A DNA stretch of 64,000 nucleotides from Paenibacillus luteus (GCF_006542765.1 NZ_SKCD01000012.1:78107-142106), one strand, 5' to 3'. Counted from the first letter of the stretch, positions 33,995-43,241 are shown. Program-made: numbers and translations. The notes: generated by a model from the sequence alone, not told the origin.

Positions 33995-35458
33995 TGTTGT
34001 TCTTCTGTGATAATGTCATCCCATAACTGTTCTGAGATAATGTCACTATGGGACAGGAGACAATTACATTGACCAGAGAAGAACTGAAGAAGATCCGTGT
34101 CGTGCAGAAAATAGTGGATGGGCATATGACAAACAGCGAGGGGGCTTTGACGCTAGGGATTTCCGTTAGGCAAATCATTAGGCTAAAGAACAAATATAAA
34201 GCAGAAGGAGAACAAGGCATTGCCCACAAAAATCGCGGAAGGACGCCGGTACACGCCATAAGTGATGACATAAAAGATCGAGCAGCCGAGTTATACACAG
34301 CGAAATATCATGGCAGCAACAGCTGCCACTTTGCAGAGTTGCTTCAAGAGCATGAGGACATGGAATTGAGCAGTTCCAGTGTGAGACGTATTCTGCTCGC
34401 TAAAGGACTCAAAAATGCCAAGCAAAGACGCCGAACGAAGGCTCACCAACCTCGCCAGCGTAGAGCACAAGCAGGCATGCTATGGCAGATCGATGCGACC
34501 CCTTATGCCTGGCTGGAAGACCGCACTCCCGCCTTTGCCTTGCATGCTGCTATTGATGATGCAACAGGGATCGTCGTTGGAGCTGCTTTTCGACCTAACG
34601 AATGCCGTGAGGGATACTCGGTTGTCATGCAACAAGGTATTGCCAAATACGGGATTCCCCTTGGTCTTTACAGTGATCGCCATACCATTTTCCGCTCACC
34701 AAAAGAGAAGCTTACCATTGAACAGGAACTCGCCGGCGAAACAAAGCCTCTCTCAAACTTTGGGAAAGCGATGGCTGAATTGAACATTGAACATATTAAA
34801 GCAGTCACTCCTCAAGCTAAAGGTCGTGTTGAACGCCTATGGCTGACCCTACAGGATCGTCTGGTCATTGAGTTGCGGCTGCTTGGCATCACCTCGATGG
34901 AAGAAGCCAACGCGGCTCTCCCACGGCTCATCGAGAAGCATAACAAGCAATTTGCCGTTGCTCCGCGTTCAGATGAATTGGCCTATATGAAGCTCCACGA
35001 TGACGTTCAACTCGACTATGTATTTACGATTCGCGAACTTAGAACGTTGGGGTCAGGCAACACCATTTCTTATGGCGGTACCGCCTACACTTTTGCAGTT
35101 CCCTCGCCACAGCGATTTGACGCGAAAACGGTCGTTGAAGTACGCCAGACCCTTTCGGGAGAAGTGTTCATTTGGTATCGTGAACAGGCATATCTGCTCA
35201 AGAAAACAGAACGGTCAAAGCGCGAGCAACAGAAAAAGGCGAGTTCTGCGCAGCCACGCAAACCCGCCAAAGACCATCCGTGGAAAACCACGTATGATAC
35301 CAACGAAACTAAGATTAACACAAAACGAAGTTCGTTCCAAGACGTCATGTATTCACAACATAACCATTATTCAGAGGCCTCCTGGTAAGGGCGGCCTCCA
35401 AACTAAAGAGTGACATTTTCATAGCACAGTTAAGGTGACATTTTCACAGACGATTGAC
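33995..35458 (+). mobile_element. Insertion sequence, IS1202/ISNCY-like, about 1.46 kb
   Basis: Bounded by exact 19-bp direct repeats. The ends are inverted repeats with a two-part structure: on the left TCTGTGATAATGTCA (34004-34018) and CTGAGATAATGTCACT (34032-34047); on the right, in the complement, TCTGTGAAAATGTCA (35436-35450) and CTATGAAAATGTCACT. One transposase gene fills the interior without interruption. Long target duplications are typical of the IS1202 group. Intact frame, identical duplications and complete ends suggest a recent insertion. Confidence 0.88.
34069..35388 (+). CDS. DDE transposase, IS1202/ISNCY type
   Basis: A 439-residue transposase. The N-terminus holds a helix-turn-helix (NSEGALTLGISVRQIIRLKN), then a second DNA-binding segment. 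The rve-type catalytic core has Asp in WQIDATPYAWLE, Asp in LYSDRHTIF and Glu in KGRVERLWLTLQDRL, so the DDE triad is complete. TTG at 34069 is favoured because CAGGAGA lies nine bases upstream; the ATG at 34048 overlaps the inverted repeat and has no ribosome site. The C-terminal tail is basic and glutamine/lysine-rich. Confidence 0.92.
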   Translation: MTREELKKIRVVQKIVDGHMTNSEGALTLGISVRQIIRLKNKYKAEGEQGIAHKNRGRTPVHAISDDIKDRAAELYTAKYHGSNSCHFAELLQEHEDMELSSSSVRRILLAKGLKNAKQRRRTKAHQPRQRRAQAGMLWQIDATPYAWLEDRTPAFALHAAIDDATGIVVGAAFRPNECREGYSVVMQQGIAKYGIPLGLYSDRHTIFRSPKEKLTIEQELAGETKPLSNFGKAMAELNIEHIKAVTPQAKGRVERLWLTLQDRLVIELRLLGITSMEEANAALPRLIEKHNKQFAVAPRSDELAYMKLHDDVQLDYVFTIRELRTLGSGNTISYGGTAYTFAVPSPQRFDAKTVVEVRQTLSGEVFIWYREQAYLLKKTERSKREQQKKASSAQPRKPAKDHPWKTTYDTNETKINTKRSSFQDVMYSQHNHYSEASW

Positions 35459-35477
35459 AGCTGTTACGAACAAAGCC
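35459..35477. repeat. 19-bp target site duplication, right copy
   Basis: Exact copy of 33976-33994, directly after the right inverted repeat of the insertion sequence. Confidence 0.92.
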
Positions 35478-35496
35478 ATTGTACTTCATTCATCAT

Positions 35497-37683
35497 CTAT
35501 TCCAGCAGCAGCGACACTAATTCCCTCTCATAATGAAAGCTGTTGCCCGCCTCATCCTTGATGTCCACCAAAAGCATGCCTTGCCTGCGATCCTCGACAA
35601 AATCGCCGATTCCCCTGTAGGTGTACTTCTTAAAGCCTGGATATTCAAACTTCTCAAGAGCCGGTGGATCAAGCTGCAACGGAATACTTATATGGCGCTC
35701 TCCTGCCTCGGAGTTCTCGTCGCCAAGCTGCAAGGCTGCCTCCACAGATACGGGTGCTCCCATCTCTTCAGGCAGCCATACATCAAGTCTGGCAGCCTGC
35801 TGTTCCGACTTTCCATCTTCTGAGATTCGCAAGCTCATATGCGCTTTCTCACCCATTACATGCCAGTATATCGGTTCAGTCAGCTTCGTTTCCGCAGCCG
35901 CTTCCGGCGGTGAGGTCGATGACAGCCAGCCGGCCAGCACAAACAGCACAACCGCAAGAAGCACTTCCGCCCTCACACCGAGCAGCAAACCTCGTGAAGC
36001 GCCCTTCTCTGCGATACGAGGCATAAATACCAATTTATGCAGTGCTGCAATAACAAGGACCAGCAGCATGAAGATAATTTTAGCAAAAATCAGTCTACCA
36101 TAATCTGTTTCAATTAATTGACGCCATCCAGAGAGCCTCGCAACCGAAAGCCATACGCCGCTTGCTAAGATTAAAACCATACTAGGCAGCGCCCATACAG
36201 AGAAGCGCGCAGCCGTCTGATTCAATCGGTCCAATCCACCCGAATGGAAGGTAAGTGACAATAGCCCTGCAAGGCCGCCGAACCAAATCGCAGCGGCCCC
36301 CATATGGACCGAATGCGCGGTTATTGCCAGTGCCGTATCATTTAATGAGGCATAAGCATGCCCCGTCAGTGGGAAGGAGACGATCACTGCGGCTGCAACA
36401 GCAAATTTGAACGGGTTTGCCCACGCCCGCTCCCGGACAGGAGCGAACGCCAGCATTAGAATAAGGATGGCAAGCACCGGCCGCAATGCCGCCACCTTCC
36501 CAATCATCGTTCCGCTAGCCAGCGCATACAGAGATATGCCATCCAGCTGCTCTGAGAGGGTAGACAGGCGATCTAAGCCGGATATCAGCCAAATGATTCC
36601 CGCTCCGCAAATGACCATTCTCTCTGCCGCCTGTGAAAAACCATAAGGAGCCGCATCTGCATCCTCTTTCCAAATGACATAACGGAAAAATAAGATGCCT
36701 GCCACAAACACGCCTGCAAGAACATCAAGCACACGCAGCACGATCATCGTGCCAGCGCGTGCCCCTTTATGTTCATGGTCATCAGTGCCGGACTGGCCGC
36801 TGCCGCTGCCGCCATGACCGCTATGAGCTCCTACAGCTGCTATATCATCTGTTGCAGTCGGCGGCGATTCATCCAAAACGCCACCACCATCATCGTCAGC
36901 AGCAGGCTCCTGTGATTGGCTGCCCGTATCCGTTGGATTTTCAACAGATGTCCCATTACCGATAGCTGAGCCTTCAGGGGTTGGCTCGACAGTCGTATCG
37001 GTATCTACTGTCAGCACAGGCTGCGTGCTTGCATCCGGCTCGGTAAAAGATGTGCCCGGTATAGGGTCTGGCCTATTTGACACAGCTGGAGAAGGCGCCT
37101 GATTTGGCGATGACGCTGAACTCGGCGTCTCGCTAGGGGTCGACGAAGGCTTAGCCGTCACGCTTGGCGCTTTCGTTGCGGCAGGCTTCGTGGTTGCCGC
37201 AGGCTTCGCTGTTGCCATAGGCTTACTCGTAGCTGTTGGCCGGGTTCCCGCTTCGTCTCCATTGCTGCCCGCATTGCTTCCATCCAAGGACACCGTATCG
37301 TCCGGCTTTGTCTGTGTCATCTTGACGCCTACGGCAAACTGAAAGGTTCCATCGGTAAGATGCGTATCCAGCGACAGCACCTGCCAGCTGACTTCGTAGA
37401 TTCCTTTGCTAAGCTTGGGAATCGTATAGATAAGCGTTTGATCGCCCTCAGCGCTTAATTCTCCTTTTATCGCCGAGCCGTTGTCCACTCTTTGAAGAGA
37501 AACATTGCTAAGCTTCGAATCGATTTTCTCCGTAAATTTAATGCGTATAGCAGTTGGCGACTCCGACAGCTCAGCATCCTGATAAGGTGTCGATTGCGCA
37601 ACATAGGCATGCGCCGAGACGAAGCTCGGCAGGCATGCCCATATCATAATCAATGCTGCTATACATTGAATTAGCTTTTTCAT
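35497..37683 (-). CDS. CopC-CopD fusion copper transport protein (YcnJ-like)
   Basis: A 728-residue protein for copper handling at the membrane. A signal peptide ends at VSA, leaving His25 (HAYVAQSTP) as the probable mature N-terminus, the usual CopC copper ligand; a second His is in LDTHLTDG. After the CopC domain (25-122) comes a 180-residue linker rich in Pro, Thr, Ser and Ala ending in a His cluster (HSGHGGSG, DDHEHKG). The CopD part (about 312-600) has eight hydrophobic segments with GHAYAS and AHSVHMGAAAIWFGG, then a C-terminal extracellular beta domain. The ATG at 37683 is ten bases after the DUF4198 gene stop. Function is probably copper import, as for YcnJ. Confidence 0.88.
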   Translation of the reverse strand: MKKLIQCIAALIMIWACLPSFVSAHAYVAQSTPYQDAELSESPTAIRIKFTEKIDSKLSNVSLQRVDNGSAIKGELSAEGDQTLIYTIPKLSKGIYEVSWQVLSLDTHLTDGTFQFAVGVKMTQTKPDDTVSLDGSNAGSNGDEAGTRPTATSKPMATAKPAATTKPAATKAPSVTAKPSSTPSETPSSASSPNQAPSPAVSNRPDPIPGTSFTEPDASTQPVLTVDTDTTVEPTPEGSAIGNGTSVENPTDTGSQSQEPAADDDGGGVLDESPPTATDDIAAVGAHSGHGGSGSGQSGTDDHEHKGARAGTMIVLRVLDVLAGVFVAGILFFRYVIWKEDADAAPYGFSQAAERMVICGAGIIWLISGLDRLSTLSEQLDGISLYALASGTMIGKVAALRPVLAILILMLAFAPVRERAWANPFKFAVAAAVIVSFPLTGHAYASLNDTALAITAHSVHMGAAAIWFGGLAGLLSLTFHSGGLDRLNQTAARFSVWALPSMVLILASGVWLSVARLSGWRQLIETDYGRLIFAKIIFMLLVLVIAALHKLVFMPRIAEKGASRGLLLGVRAEVLLAVVLFVLAGWLSSTSPPEAAAETKLTEPIYWHVMGEKAHMSLRISEDGKSEQQAARLDVWLPEEMGAPVSVEAALQLGDENSEAGERHISIPLQLDPPALEKFEYPGFKKYTYRGIGDFVEDRRQGMLLVDIKDEAGNSFHYERELVSLLLE

Positions 37684-37693
37684 CAAAAAAGCC

Positions 37694-38755
37694 CTATTTC
37701 GTGTAAATCGCAACCGCTGCCGAATTAGCGCCCACTGCTGGGAAATATTCAACGACGGCGCCTGCCGCCTCTGCAGCGGTACGAAGCGTTACAAGACCTG
37801 TCCCCTTGTAAGCAGCGTCAACATATTGTTTGATAAAGGATGCATCTACTTTGGTTGTCCCTTGCGCAATCGTCAAGCTGCTGACAGCCGTCACGTTGCC
37901 ATTGACATAAATATGAGGTTTCGCGCCGGATGCAGAACCCGGAAGCTTCGCCGATTTGTTTTGTACCGTGAACGTCATTGTCGCCTCATAGTTGGTTGTG
38001 CTGTATTCGCCTTCCTTAGCTTCTGTTGTGCTCGGCTTGGCACGAACGAGGTAATAATCGGCTGCGCCCGTAGTAAAGGAAACCATACCGTTAGCATCAG
38101 ACTTCAGCTCTGTAGCCTCCGAATTGCTGCGGCGAATGACATCAATGGCTGTATCCGCGAGCGGTTTTCCCTTCAAGAGCAGTTGAATGGATACGTTCTC
38201 GTCAGGTGTAATCGCCGCCGGATTGAACTGAGGAACCAGCTCGGCACGGTCAGGACTAACTTGTTTGGAAAAGCCCGTGAGTGCCTTCACCCGATCAAGA
38301 ACAGGAATATCCCCTACCGCTACGAACGATTTTGCGCTGCGCAGTGTACGGCTAGCCGCATCTGCGCCCTTATACACGCTATCTGCCTCTGTAGAGATAA
38401 TGTAAGCGCCGGGAACGTTCGATTTAAATGAAGCAACAAAATAGTTGTTCAATGCCGGTGTGGTTTCAGTCGCAGGCTCCCCTACATAAAAACGAGTGCC
38501 CGTAATATCCGATTTTACGCCTGCAGGCGTTGTGACATATACCTTTGAAGTGCTGCCCCATTGGCCTTCAATACGGTAGCTCTTATGCTCATTCGAGTGG
38601 TTTCCATACAAAAGCTCAACGTAAGAGACCTGGCCTTGGGCGACGATTGGAGCACTTGTCTGACTCCAGCCGTCATGCGCGAATACAGGTACTGCCGCGC
38701 CCAGCGCCAGGACAGCTGCCAACGCTGCGCCTACTAACTTTTTGCGAAATATCAT
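37694..38755 (-). CDS. Secreted DUF4198-like metal-associated protein
   Basis: A 353-residue exported protein. The signal peptide ends VFA, placing His27 at the mature N-terminus (HDGWSQTSAP), as is common for the DUF4198 proteins linked to nickel, cobalt and copper uptake. The first 250 residues look like beta-sandwich domains (SFVAVGDIPVLDRV; PDENVSIQLLLKGKPL). The last 80 (PHIYVNGNVTAVSSL to the end) resemble the copper-amine-oxidase-like N-domain that is common in Paenibacillus surface proteins. GGAGG lies nine bases before the ATG. It forms an operon with the CopC-CopD fusion, so a role as extracellular copper chaperone is likely. Confidence 0.75.
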   Translation of the reverse strand: MIFRKKLVGAALAAVLALGAAVPVFAHDGWSQTSAPIVAQGQVSYVELLYGNHSNEHKSYRIEGQWGSTSKVYVTTPAGVKSDITGTRFYVGEPATETTPALNNYFVASFKSNVPGAYIISTEADSVYKGADAASRTLRSAKSFVAVGDIPVLDRVKALTGFSKQVSPDRAELVPQFNPAAITPDENVSIQLLLKGKPLADTAIDVIRRSNSEATELKSDANGMVSFTTGAADYYLVRAKPSTTEAKEGEYSTTNYEATMTFTVQNKSAKLPGSASGAKPHIYVNGNVTAVSSLTIAQGTTKVDASFIKQYVDAAYKGTGLVTLRTAAEAAGAVVEYFPAVGANSAAVAIYTK

Positions 38756-38900
38756 TTAATAAAACCTCCATTGATTTGAATTAACTGTACAAATTGTATC
38801 AATGGAGGAGAAGCAGCACATGACTCATAAGAGCTACGCGCCTGTGAACGATATGTGAATTTGCGGCCAGTATGGAACAACTTTGTTATTTATGACTTTA

Positions 38901-40532
38901 TTACAAACCATATCCGCTGAAATCGACAGCCTGTCCGTTGATTGTTTTCGTGCTTGTTCCGTCTCTCCCCGCAATCAGCTCAAGAGCGGTTCCATCCCAT
39001 GCTGTATAGTTCACGCCAAGCGCCAGATCGGTTGACCATAAAGGGGCGCTCCTCCTTGCTTTCTCCTTGAATGCTGCAAAGTCTGCTATGCCGTTTTCTT
39101 CTGCATATTTCTCGCTTACTGCTTCGATAACGACGCCATTATGCTTGGCTTCGCTTGTAACTAGGCACCGATCGGATAGCTGTTCCAGCACGTATGGCTG
39201 CATGAGATAGGCTGCTAAGTAAACGGTCCCCACTTTCGCAAGCAGTAAACCTCGCTCTTCCTGCCAGTCCGCCTTCGGCAGCACGCCTATTATGGCATGA
39301 GAAGCTTTATCCGGCAGCGGATAAAGCGCTGCAATCGTATTTTTATGGAACAAGACCTCCGTATGACCGGTTTGATGCCTTGCATCCTCAGCCGCATTCG
39401 TGTCAGACGGATGAAAGAAGTAAGCTTGATTCACGCCGAACTGTTGACCAAGCGGCAGCGTAATATCCCAGCGGTGCTGCTCATTGTCAAACTCCTCGTG
39501 CCGCTCCCACATCCCGCCTGCCGCAAAATCGGCTGTTACATATGCATAACTATGCAAACGGACTACACCCGCCTCTGTGTGCTTGGTAACCACCTTTTTC
39601 ACCACGGACGGCTGACTACGATCAAGTGCTGTCTGAAGTGCCCGCTCTGGAGCCTTATAATAAAGGAAACCGGCATATTCCGTCCGGGGAAGCTCAGGCG
39701 AAAGCTCAAAATCGCCAAACTGCACATAATCAAACAGGACATTGCCATCGAGCGGAATATCATGCTTTTGACCACGGCAATGCGCCCCTGCCCATGTTCC
39801 TTTTAAATAAAAATCAGCCCGCTCGCTCCAGAGATAATCCAGCAAATCGGCAAGCTCAGACTGAATCGAACGATCATCCAACATATGCCACGCGCAGGTA
39901 AAGGCTTGCACCCAGTGCCAGAACCATGGCAGGCTGCTGTATTCCGACATGCCCTCTTTGCGAACATGAGCTAATGTCAGCCTCAGGTTGCTAAGGCCAT
40001 CCCCCAGCAGCTCCGCATCTGCAAATCGCTCTCCAAAAATCAACTTAGCTGCCGTATATTTGGCATCGTGATGGCCGAACGTATTGGTTTGCCGGTAAAA
40101 CCCGCTTCGATAGACATGAAGGAGCGCCTCATCAAAGGCAGAAGCAAGCGCTTCGCTAAGCTGCCCGCTGTACCGGCTAGCAAAGAAAGCCATCAGGCTG
40201 CCCATTAGCTCGACCGGCAAAGTATGGGGCGCTGCCTCTCGCGGAGCCTCACCCAGATTAAGCGGCCAATGGCCATAGGTGGCGCTGCTTTCATTTTGGT
40301 CCTGAAGCTGAAGCACTTCGAGCAGAACGCCTTCTGCCTTTTGTTTTGCGTCGCTTGCCTTGAAAGGAAGCTTCTCCCCTGCTTCAAGCGCCGCAGCGAA
40401 TAGATAGGAGGCATAATAATAGTTGTCACGTATATCGTGATGGAACCATAATCCACTGCTTAAAAGCGGCTGGCTCTGCGCTGTGATCGCAATCAAACGG
40501 ATGATTTCGTCTTGTCTGGCTTTGAAGCCCAT
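38901..40532 (-). CDS. Unrecognised 543-residue protein, possibly (alpha/alpha)6 toroid enzyme
   Basis: I do not recognise this gene with certainty. It has no signal peptide or membrane segment. The N-terminal two thirds are rich in helices with aromatic and His residues (GLWFHHDIRDNYYYASYLFA; GFYRQTNTFGHHDAKYTAAK; SSLPWFWHWVQAFTCAWHML), a look shared with alpha-toroid lyases and glycoside hydrolases. The C-terminal third looks like beta structure (RLHSYAYVTADFAAGGMWER; ADWQEERGLLLAKVGTVYLA), like the heparinase II/III class. ATG at 40532 has GAGGAG nine bases upstream. It is divergent from an SGNH esterase, which suggests polysaccharide processing. Confidence 0.6.
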   Translation of the reverse strand: MGFKARQDEIIRLIAITAQSQPLLSSGLWFHHDIRDNYYYASYLFAAALEAGEKLPFKASDAKQKAEGVLLEVLQLQDQNESSATYGHWPLNLGEAPREAAPHTLPVELMGSLMAFFASRYSGQLSEALASAFDEALLHVYRSGFYRQTNTFGHHDAKYTAAKLIFGERFADAELLGDGLSNLRLTLAHVRKEGMSEYSSLPWFWHWVQAFTCAWHMLDDRSIQSELADLLDYLWSERADFYLKGTWAGAHCRGQKHDIPLDGNVLFDYVQFGDFELSPELPRTEYAGFLYYKAPERALQTALDRSQPSVVKKVVTKHTEAGVVRLHSYAYVTADFAAGGMWERHEEFDNEQHRWDITLPLGQQFGVNQAYFFHPSDTNAAEDARHQTGHTEVLFHKNTIAALYPLPDKASHAIIGVLPKADWQEERGLLLAKVGTVYLAAYLMQPYVLEQLSDRCLVTSEAKHNGVVIEAVSEKYAEENGIADFAAFKEKARRSAPLWSTDLALGVNYTAWDGTALELIAGRDGTSTKTINGQAVDFSGYGL

Positions 40533-40556
40533 TTCGCAATTCTCCTCGAATGACAT

Positions 40557-40694
40557 ATTTTTCTTACTATCATATATAATTTCGATTTCAAGAGAAAGCT
40601 CTTCATTGTATTCTATCCAATAAAATGGTAGTTTTTAAGATAAGCTGTCTTTCAGTGAGAAGACGCTTCATTATCGGTTAAGGGGCTGAATGCT
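40557..40694. promoter_or_regulatory. Divergent promoter region between the toroid-like gene and SGNH esterase
   Basis: A 138-base AT-rich gap between two divergent starts, with CATATATAATT near 40570 as a possible -10 for one direction. No operator could be assigned. Confidence 0.35.
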
Positions 40695-41834
40695 TTGCAA
40701 AGCGGTTATACATCTATTACCTCACTTTCAAGCGCAAGCAATTTTATAGCTAGATTTAGTGAAAAAACGACAATCACCTTTCGCACCTACATCCAACCAC
40801 GAGAATTCGGTCCGTTTCGAATCAAATTCTGGCACAGCAATACGGTTGACTCGACCTGGGCAGATGGCTCCGAATCTAATGCTAATGACCAAGGCGGCCG
40901 TTGGCGAATCGAGTCCTGTTTCATCGCCGATGGCGGGTTGCAGCCGGATGGCAGCATAATCGCAGGTACCGAACGTCCGCTTACGTTTGCCGGCTCTCCT
41001 TCCAAGGACGTACAGCCAGGCGAGAAATTTTGGAGCGATGCATCCGAAATTCACGTGCCGATCGATCATTTTCTGGCTTTCAGCTGGGCAATCACGCTTG
41101 AAGGCTTGAGAGAAGGATTGCCATTCAATACAGAAACTTTGCTCGCCAGTGCATTTGAGGCGGCGGGGGATGCCGCCAAGCAAGCTTCTGCGGACGGTTA
41201 TGAAGGCGCTGGCAATCGTCAGGTGCTGCCTTCTTTGATCGCGTATGAGAAAGTCACCGCCAAGCAGCTCGTGTTCCTCGGTGATTCCATTACACAAGGC
41301 GTTCGTACAGAGAAGGACGGGTACGCCTTCTGGGCCGCCAAAATCGCAGCTGGCTTAGGTACGGACATAGGCGTGTGGAATATTGGCAGCGGGTGGGCCC
41401 GCGCCTATGACTTAGTAGATGACAGCAGTTGGCTATCCAAAGCTCTGCACGGTGATGAGGTGGTCCTTTGTATCGGGGTAAATGATGTCGGTACTGCCAA
41501 TCGGAGCGCCGAGCAGTTGATTGCAGACCTGACTACAATTATCAGCTCACTTTCTAGCCGAAAGCCTGGGCTTGTCCTATGGTTGTGCACTCTTCCAGCC
41601 TTCAACTTTGCAGGTAAACAGGAAACGGTCTGGCGCACCGTCAATGATTGGATTCGCGGCGGTGCTGCCAGCAGTGTAGCAGGCGTTTTCGATATCGCTG
41701 CAGTGCTTGGGCAAGCGAAGCCAAATGACCAATTACTGCGCCAGGAGTTTATGAGCCCGCATAATGACACGCACCCGAACGGCTTGGCAGGCACGGCGGT
41801 GGCCGATGCTTTCCTCGCCTGGTATAAGAACTAA
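40695..41834 (+). CDS. SGNH/GDSL-family esterase
   Basis: A 379-residue cytoplasmic-looking esterase without signal peptide. The N-terminal 190 residues form a beta-rich accessory domain (TITFRTYIQPREFGPFRIKF), and the SGNH core follows: block I FLGDSITQG (nucleophile Ser), block III VLCIGVNDVG, and block V NDTHPNGLAG with the Asp-His pair. The family deacetylates sugars and xylan fragments, so it may strip acetyl groups from imported oligosaccharides. TTG at 40695 follows AAGGGG by nine bases. Divergent from the toroid-like protein gene. Confidence 0.87.
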   Translation: MQSGYTSITSLSSASNFIARFSEKTTITFRTYIQPREFGPFRIKFWHSNTVDSTWADGSESNANDQGGRWRIESCFIADGGLQPDGSIIAGTERPLTFAGSPSKDVQPGEKFWSDASEIHVPIDHFLAFSWAITLEGLREGLPFNTETLLASAFEAAGDAAKQASADGYEGAGNRQVLPSLIAYEKVTAKQLVFLGDSITQGVRTEKDGYAFWAAKIAAGLGTDIGVWNIGSGWARAYDLVDDSSWLSKALHGDEVVLCIGVNDVGTANRSAEQLIADLTTIISSLSSRKPGLVLWLCTLPAFNFAGKQETVWRTVNDWIRGGAASSVAGVFDIAAVLGQAKPNDQLLRQEFMSPHNDTHPNGLAGTAVADAFLAWYKN

Positions 41835-42200
41835 ATTAATCGTCAAGGGAGCTGTCCTGTAAGGCTAATAACATTAACCTTCAAGACAGCTCTCCGCCTT
41901 TAGAACGATATAAGCTTAATTAAATTTTTTCGTTTCTCCAGAACGTTCTCCTCGCTTCGCTAAAACGCCATTCCAGAGCCAATTATATCTAAAAAGTAGA
42001 CCTATTTCTCCCAAGCTATATAAGTTAAACTAAAGTGTCGCGTTTTGCTCGCTGCGCTAGTAGTTCATTCTTTAGGATCGCAGTTGTAACCAGATTCTTT
42101 GATTGACAGAGACATTTAAAGGTAAAAATCCGGCTACAAAAGCGAACCCTTCGTTTCACCATAACGATCTCCTCGCTTCGCTTAAACTTCATTTTTTCGT
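41835..42200. other. Intergenic region with hairpin and degenerate repeats
   Basis: 366 bases without a gene. GAGCTGTC (41849-41856) pairs with GACAGCTC (41885-41892) over a long loop with an inner AAGG/CCTT, a likely but T-poor terminator for the esterase. Two 31-base copies of AACGwTCTCCTCGCTTCGCT... (41943-41973 and 42163-42193) and a third related element at 42042-42070 make up much of the rest. Confidence 0.6.
41943..42193. repeat. Dispersed degenerate repeat, three copies
   Basis: Copies at 41943-41973 and 42163-42193 agree at AACG-TCTCCTCGCTTCGCT-AAAC--CATT. A third at 42042-42070 (GTTTTGCTCGCTGCGCTAG, then TAGTTCATTC) matches 49285-49313 at 24 of 29 positions. Confidence 0.7.
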
Positions 42201-42611
42201 TCAACTTATATCATTATGATTTTTTCGCACCAGCTTGTTAAGGATGCAGCTATCGATGAACCAAGCAACCACTATACCAGCACTATACCTTACCAAATCC
42301 AGCGCCAAAAACCCGTTCCCCAGCACCAAAGCGCCTAACGGATGACTTCGAATGGCCTGAATCCAATCCGCTTGATAGAGCTGGCTGGTCTCAATGGCAA
42401 AACTAAATATTAAGCTGGCTACTACAGCAATACTGAGTCTCCTAGCAACCCAAACGAAACGAAAACCAAAATAAATCATGCCAGCCCACAGCGCATCTCC
42501 AAAATGCTCCGCAACAAAAGCTGGAAGCACCGAGGCAAAACTCCTGGAGCTATAACCAAGAACCATCGTGATAAGTACTGCAAATAGGTAAGATAATCTG
42601 GCTTTCTTCAT
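42201..42611 (-). CDS. DUF2809-like membrane protein
   Basis: A 136-residue protein with four hydrophobic segments (about 7-24, 40-52, 58-75, 100-122). The start RLSYLFAVLITMVLGYSSRS with GYSSR and the segment ALWAGMIYFGFRFVW fit the DUF2809 family, which has no known function. AAGGTGA precedes the ATG. No evident operon partner; the NUDIX gene upstream is on the same strand, 69 bases away. Confidence 0.68.
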   Translation of the reverse strand: MKKARLSYLFAVLITMVLGYSSRSFASVLPAFVAEHFGDALWAGMIYFGFRFVWVARRLSIAVVASLIFSFAIETSQLYQADWIQAIRSHPLGALVLGNGFLALDLVRYSAGIVVAWFIDSCILNKLVRKNHNDIS

Positions 42612-42680
42612 GAGTTCACCTTCTTATGCCAGCTGAAAAACGGCTAGGTATCGCAGCCCAATCTCTCCAAAATGCCTGCT

Positions 42681-43136
42681 TCAATTAGAATCGCCTATGT
42701 AACAGGGACTGTAAACCCCAGTTTGCAGCTGCTTCACCAGTCCTCTTGGATAAATTCTGATATTATCCAGCTCGCTTAGCGCCACCCACTCCACGCCTAC
42801 CTGATCAGCATCCGGATTTGCGCCGGCAAAGTTCTCTTCCTGTGACTCTATCATGCATTCAAAATAAAACTCGACCTGATGCGTATCGCTATCCCAATCC
42901 GCAAACTCATGGTTTTTTCCAATATACTCCCTGACAAACAACAGTCCGCGAACAGAGACCTTGCAGCCGGCTTCTTCCATGCATTCACGGATGACCGAGT
43001 CGCTCAGCTCCTCGCCCTTTTCTTGTCCACCGCCTGGAAATAAATAAAAATAACCGTCGGAATCTTGATTTTTCGTTAATAAAATGTGCTGATCGGCGAT
43101 AATGACCGCTTTCGCGGAATTTCGAATCGGCTTCAT
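42681..43136 (-). CDS. NUDIX hydrolase
   Basis: A 151-residue pyrophosphohydrolase of the NUDIX superfamily. The NUDIX box is clear: GGGQEKGEE followed by RECMEEAGCKV. An active-site metal should be held by the Glu residues of REcMEE. The substrate (nucleoside di- or triphosphate, dinucleotide or coenzyme) cannot be deduced. ATG at 43136 is preceded by GGGAG; an ATG five codons upstream (43151) is possible but has a weaker site. Confidence 0.88.
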   Translation of the reverse strand: MKPIRNSAKAVIIADQHILLTKNQDSDGYFYLFPGGGQEKGEELSDSVIRECMEEAGCKVSVRGLLFVREYIGKNHEFADWDSDTHQVEFYFECMIESQEENFAGANPDADQVGVEWVALSELDNIRIYPRGLVKQLQTGVYSPCYIGDSN

Positions 43137-43241
43137 CGGCTGCTCTCCCATCGGTTCATTTGCGTATTCAAAAAAACTGCCCTACACCGATAACTCGGCA
43201 GCAGGGCAGTCTTCATCATGTAACTTAACCAAGGCAGCTGC

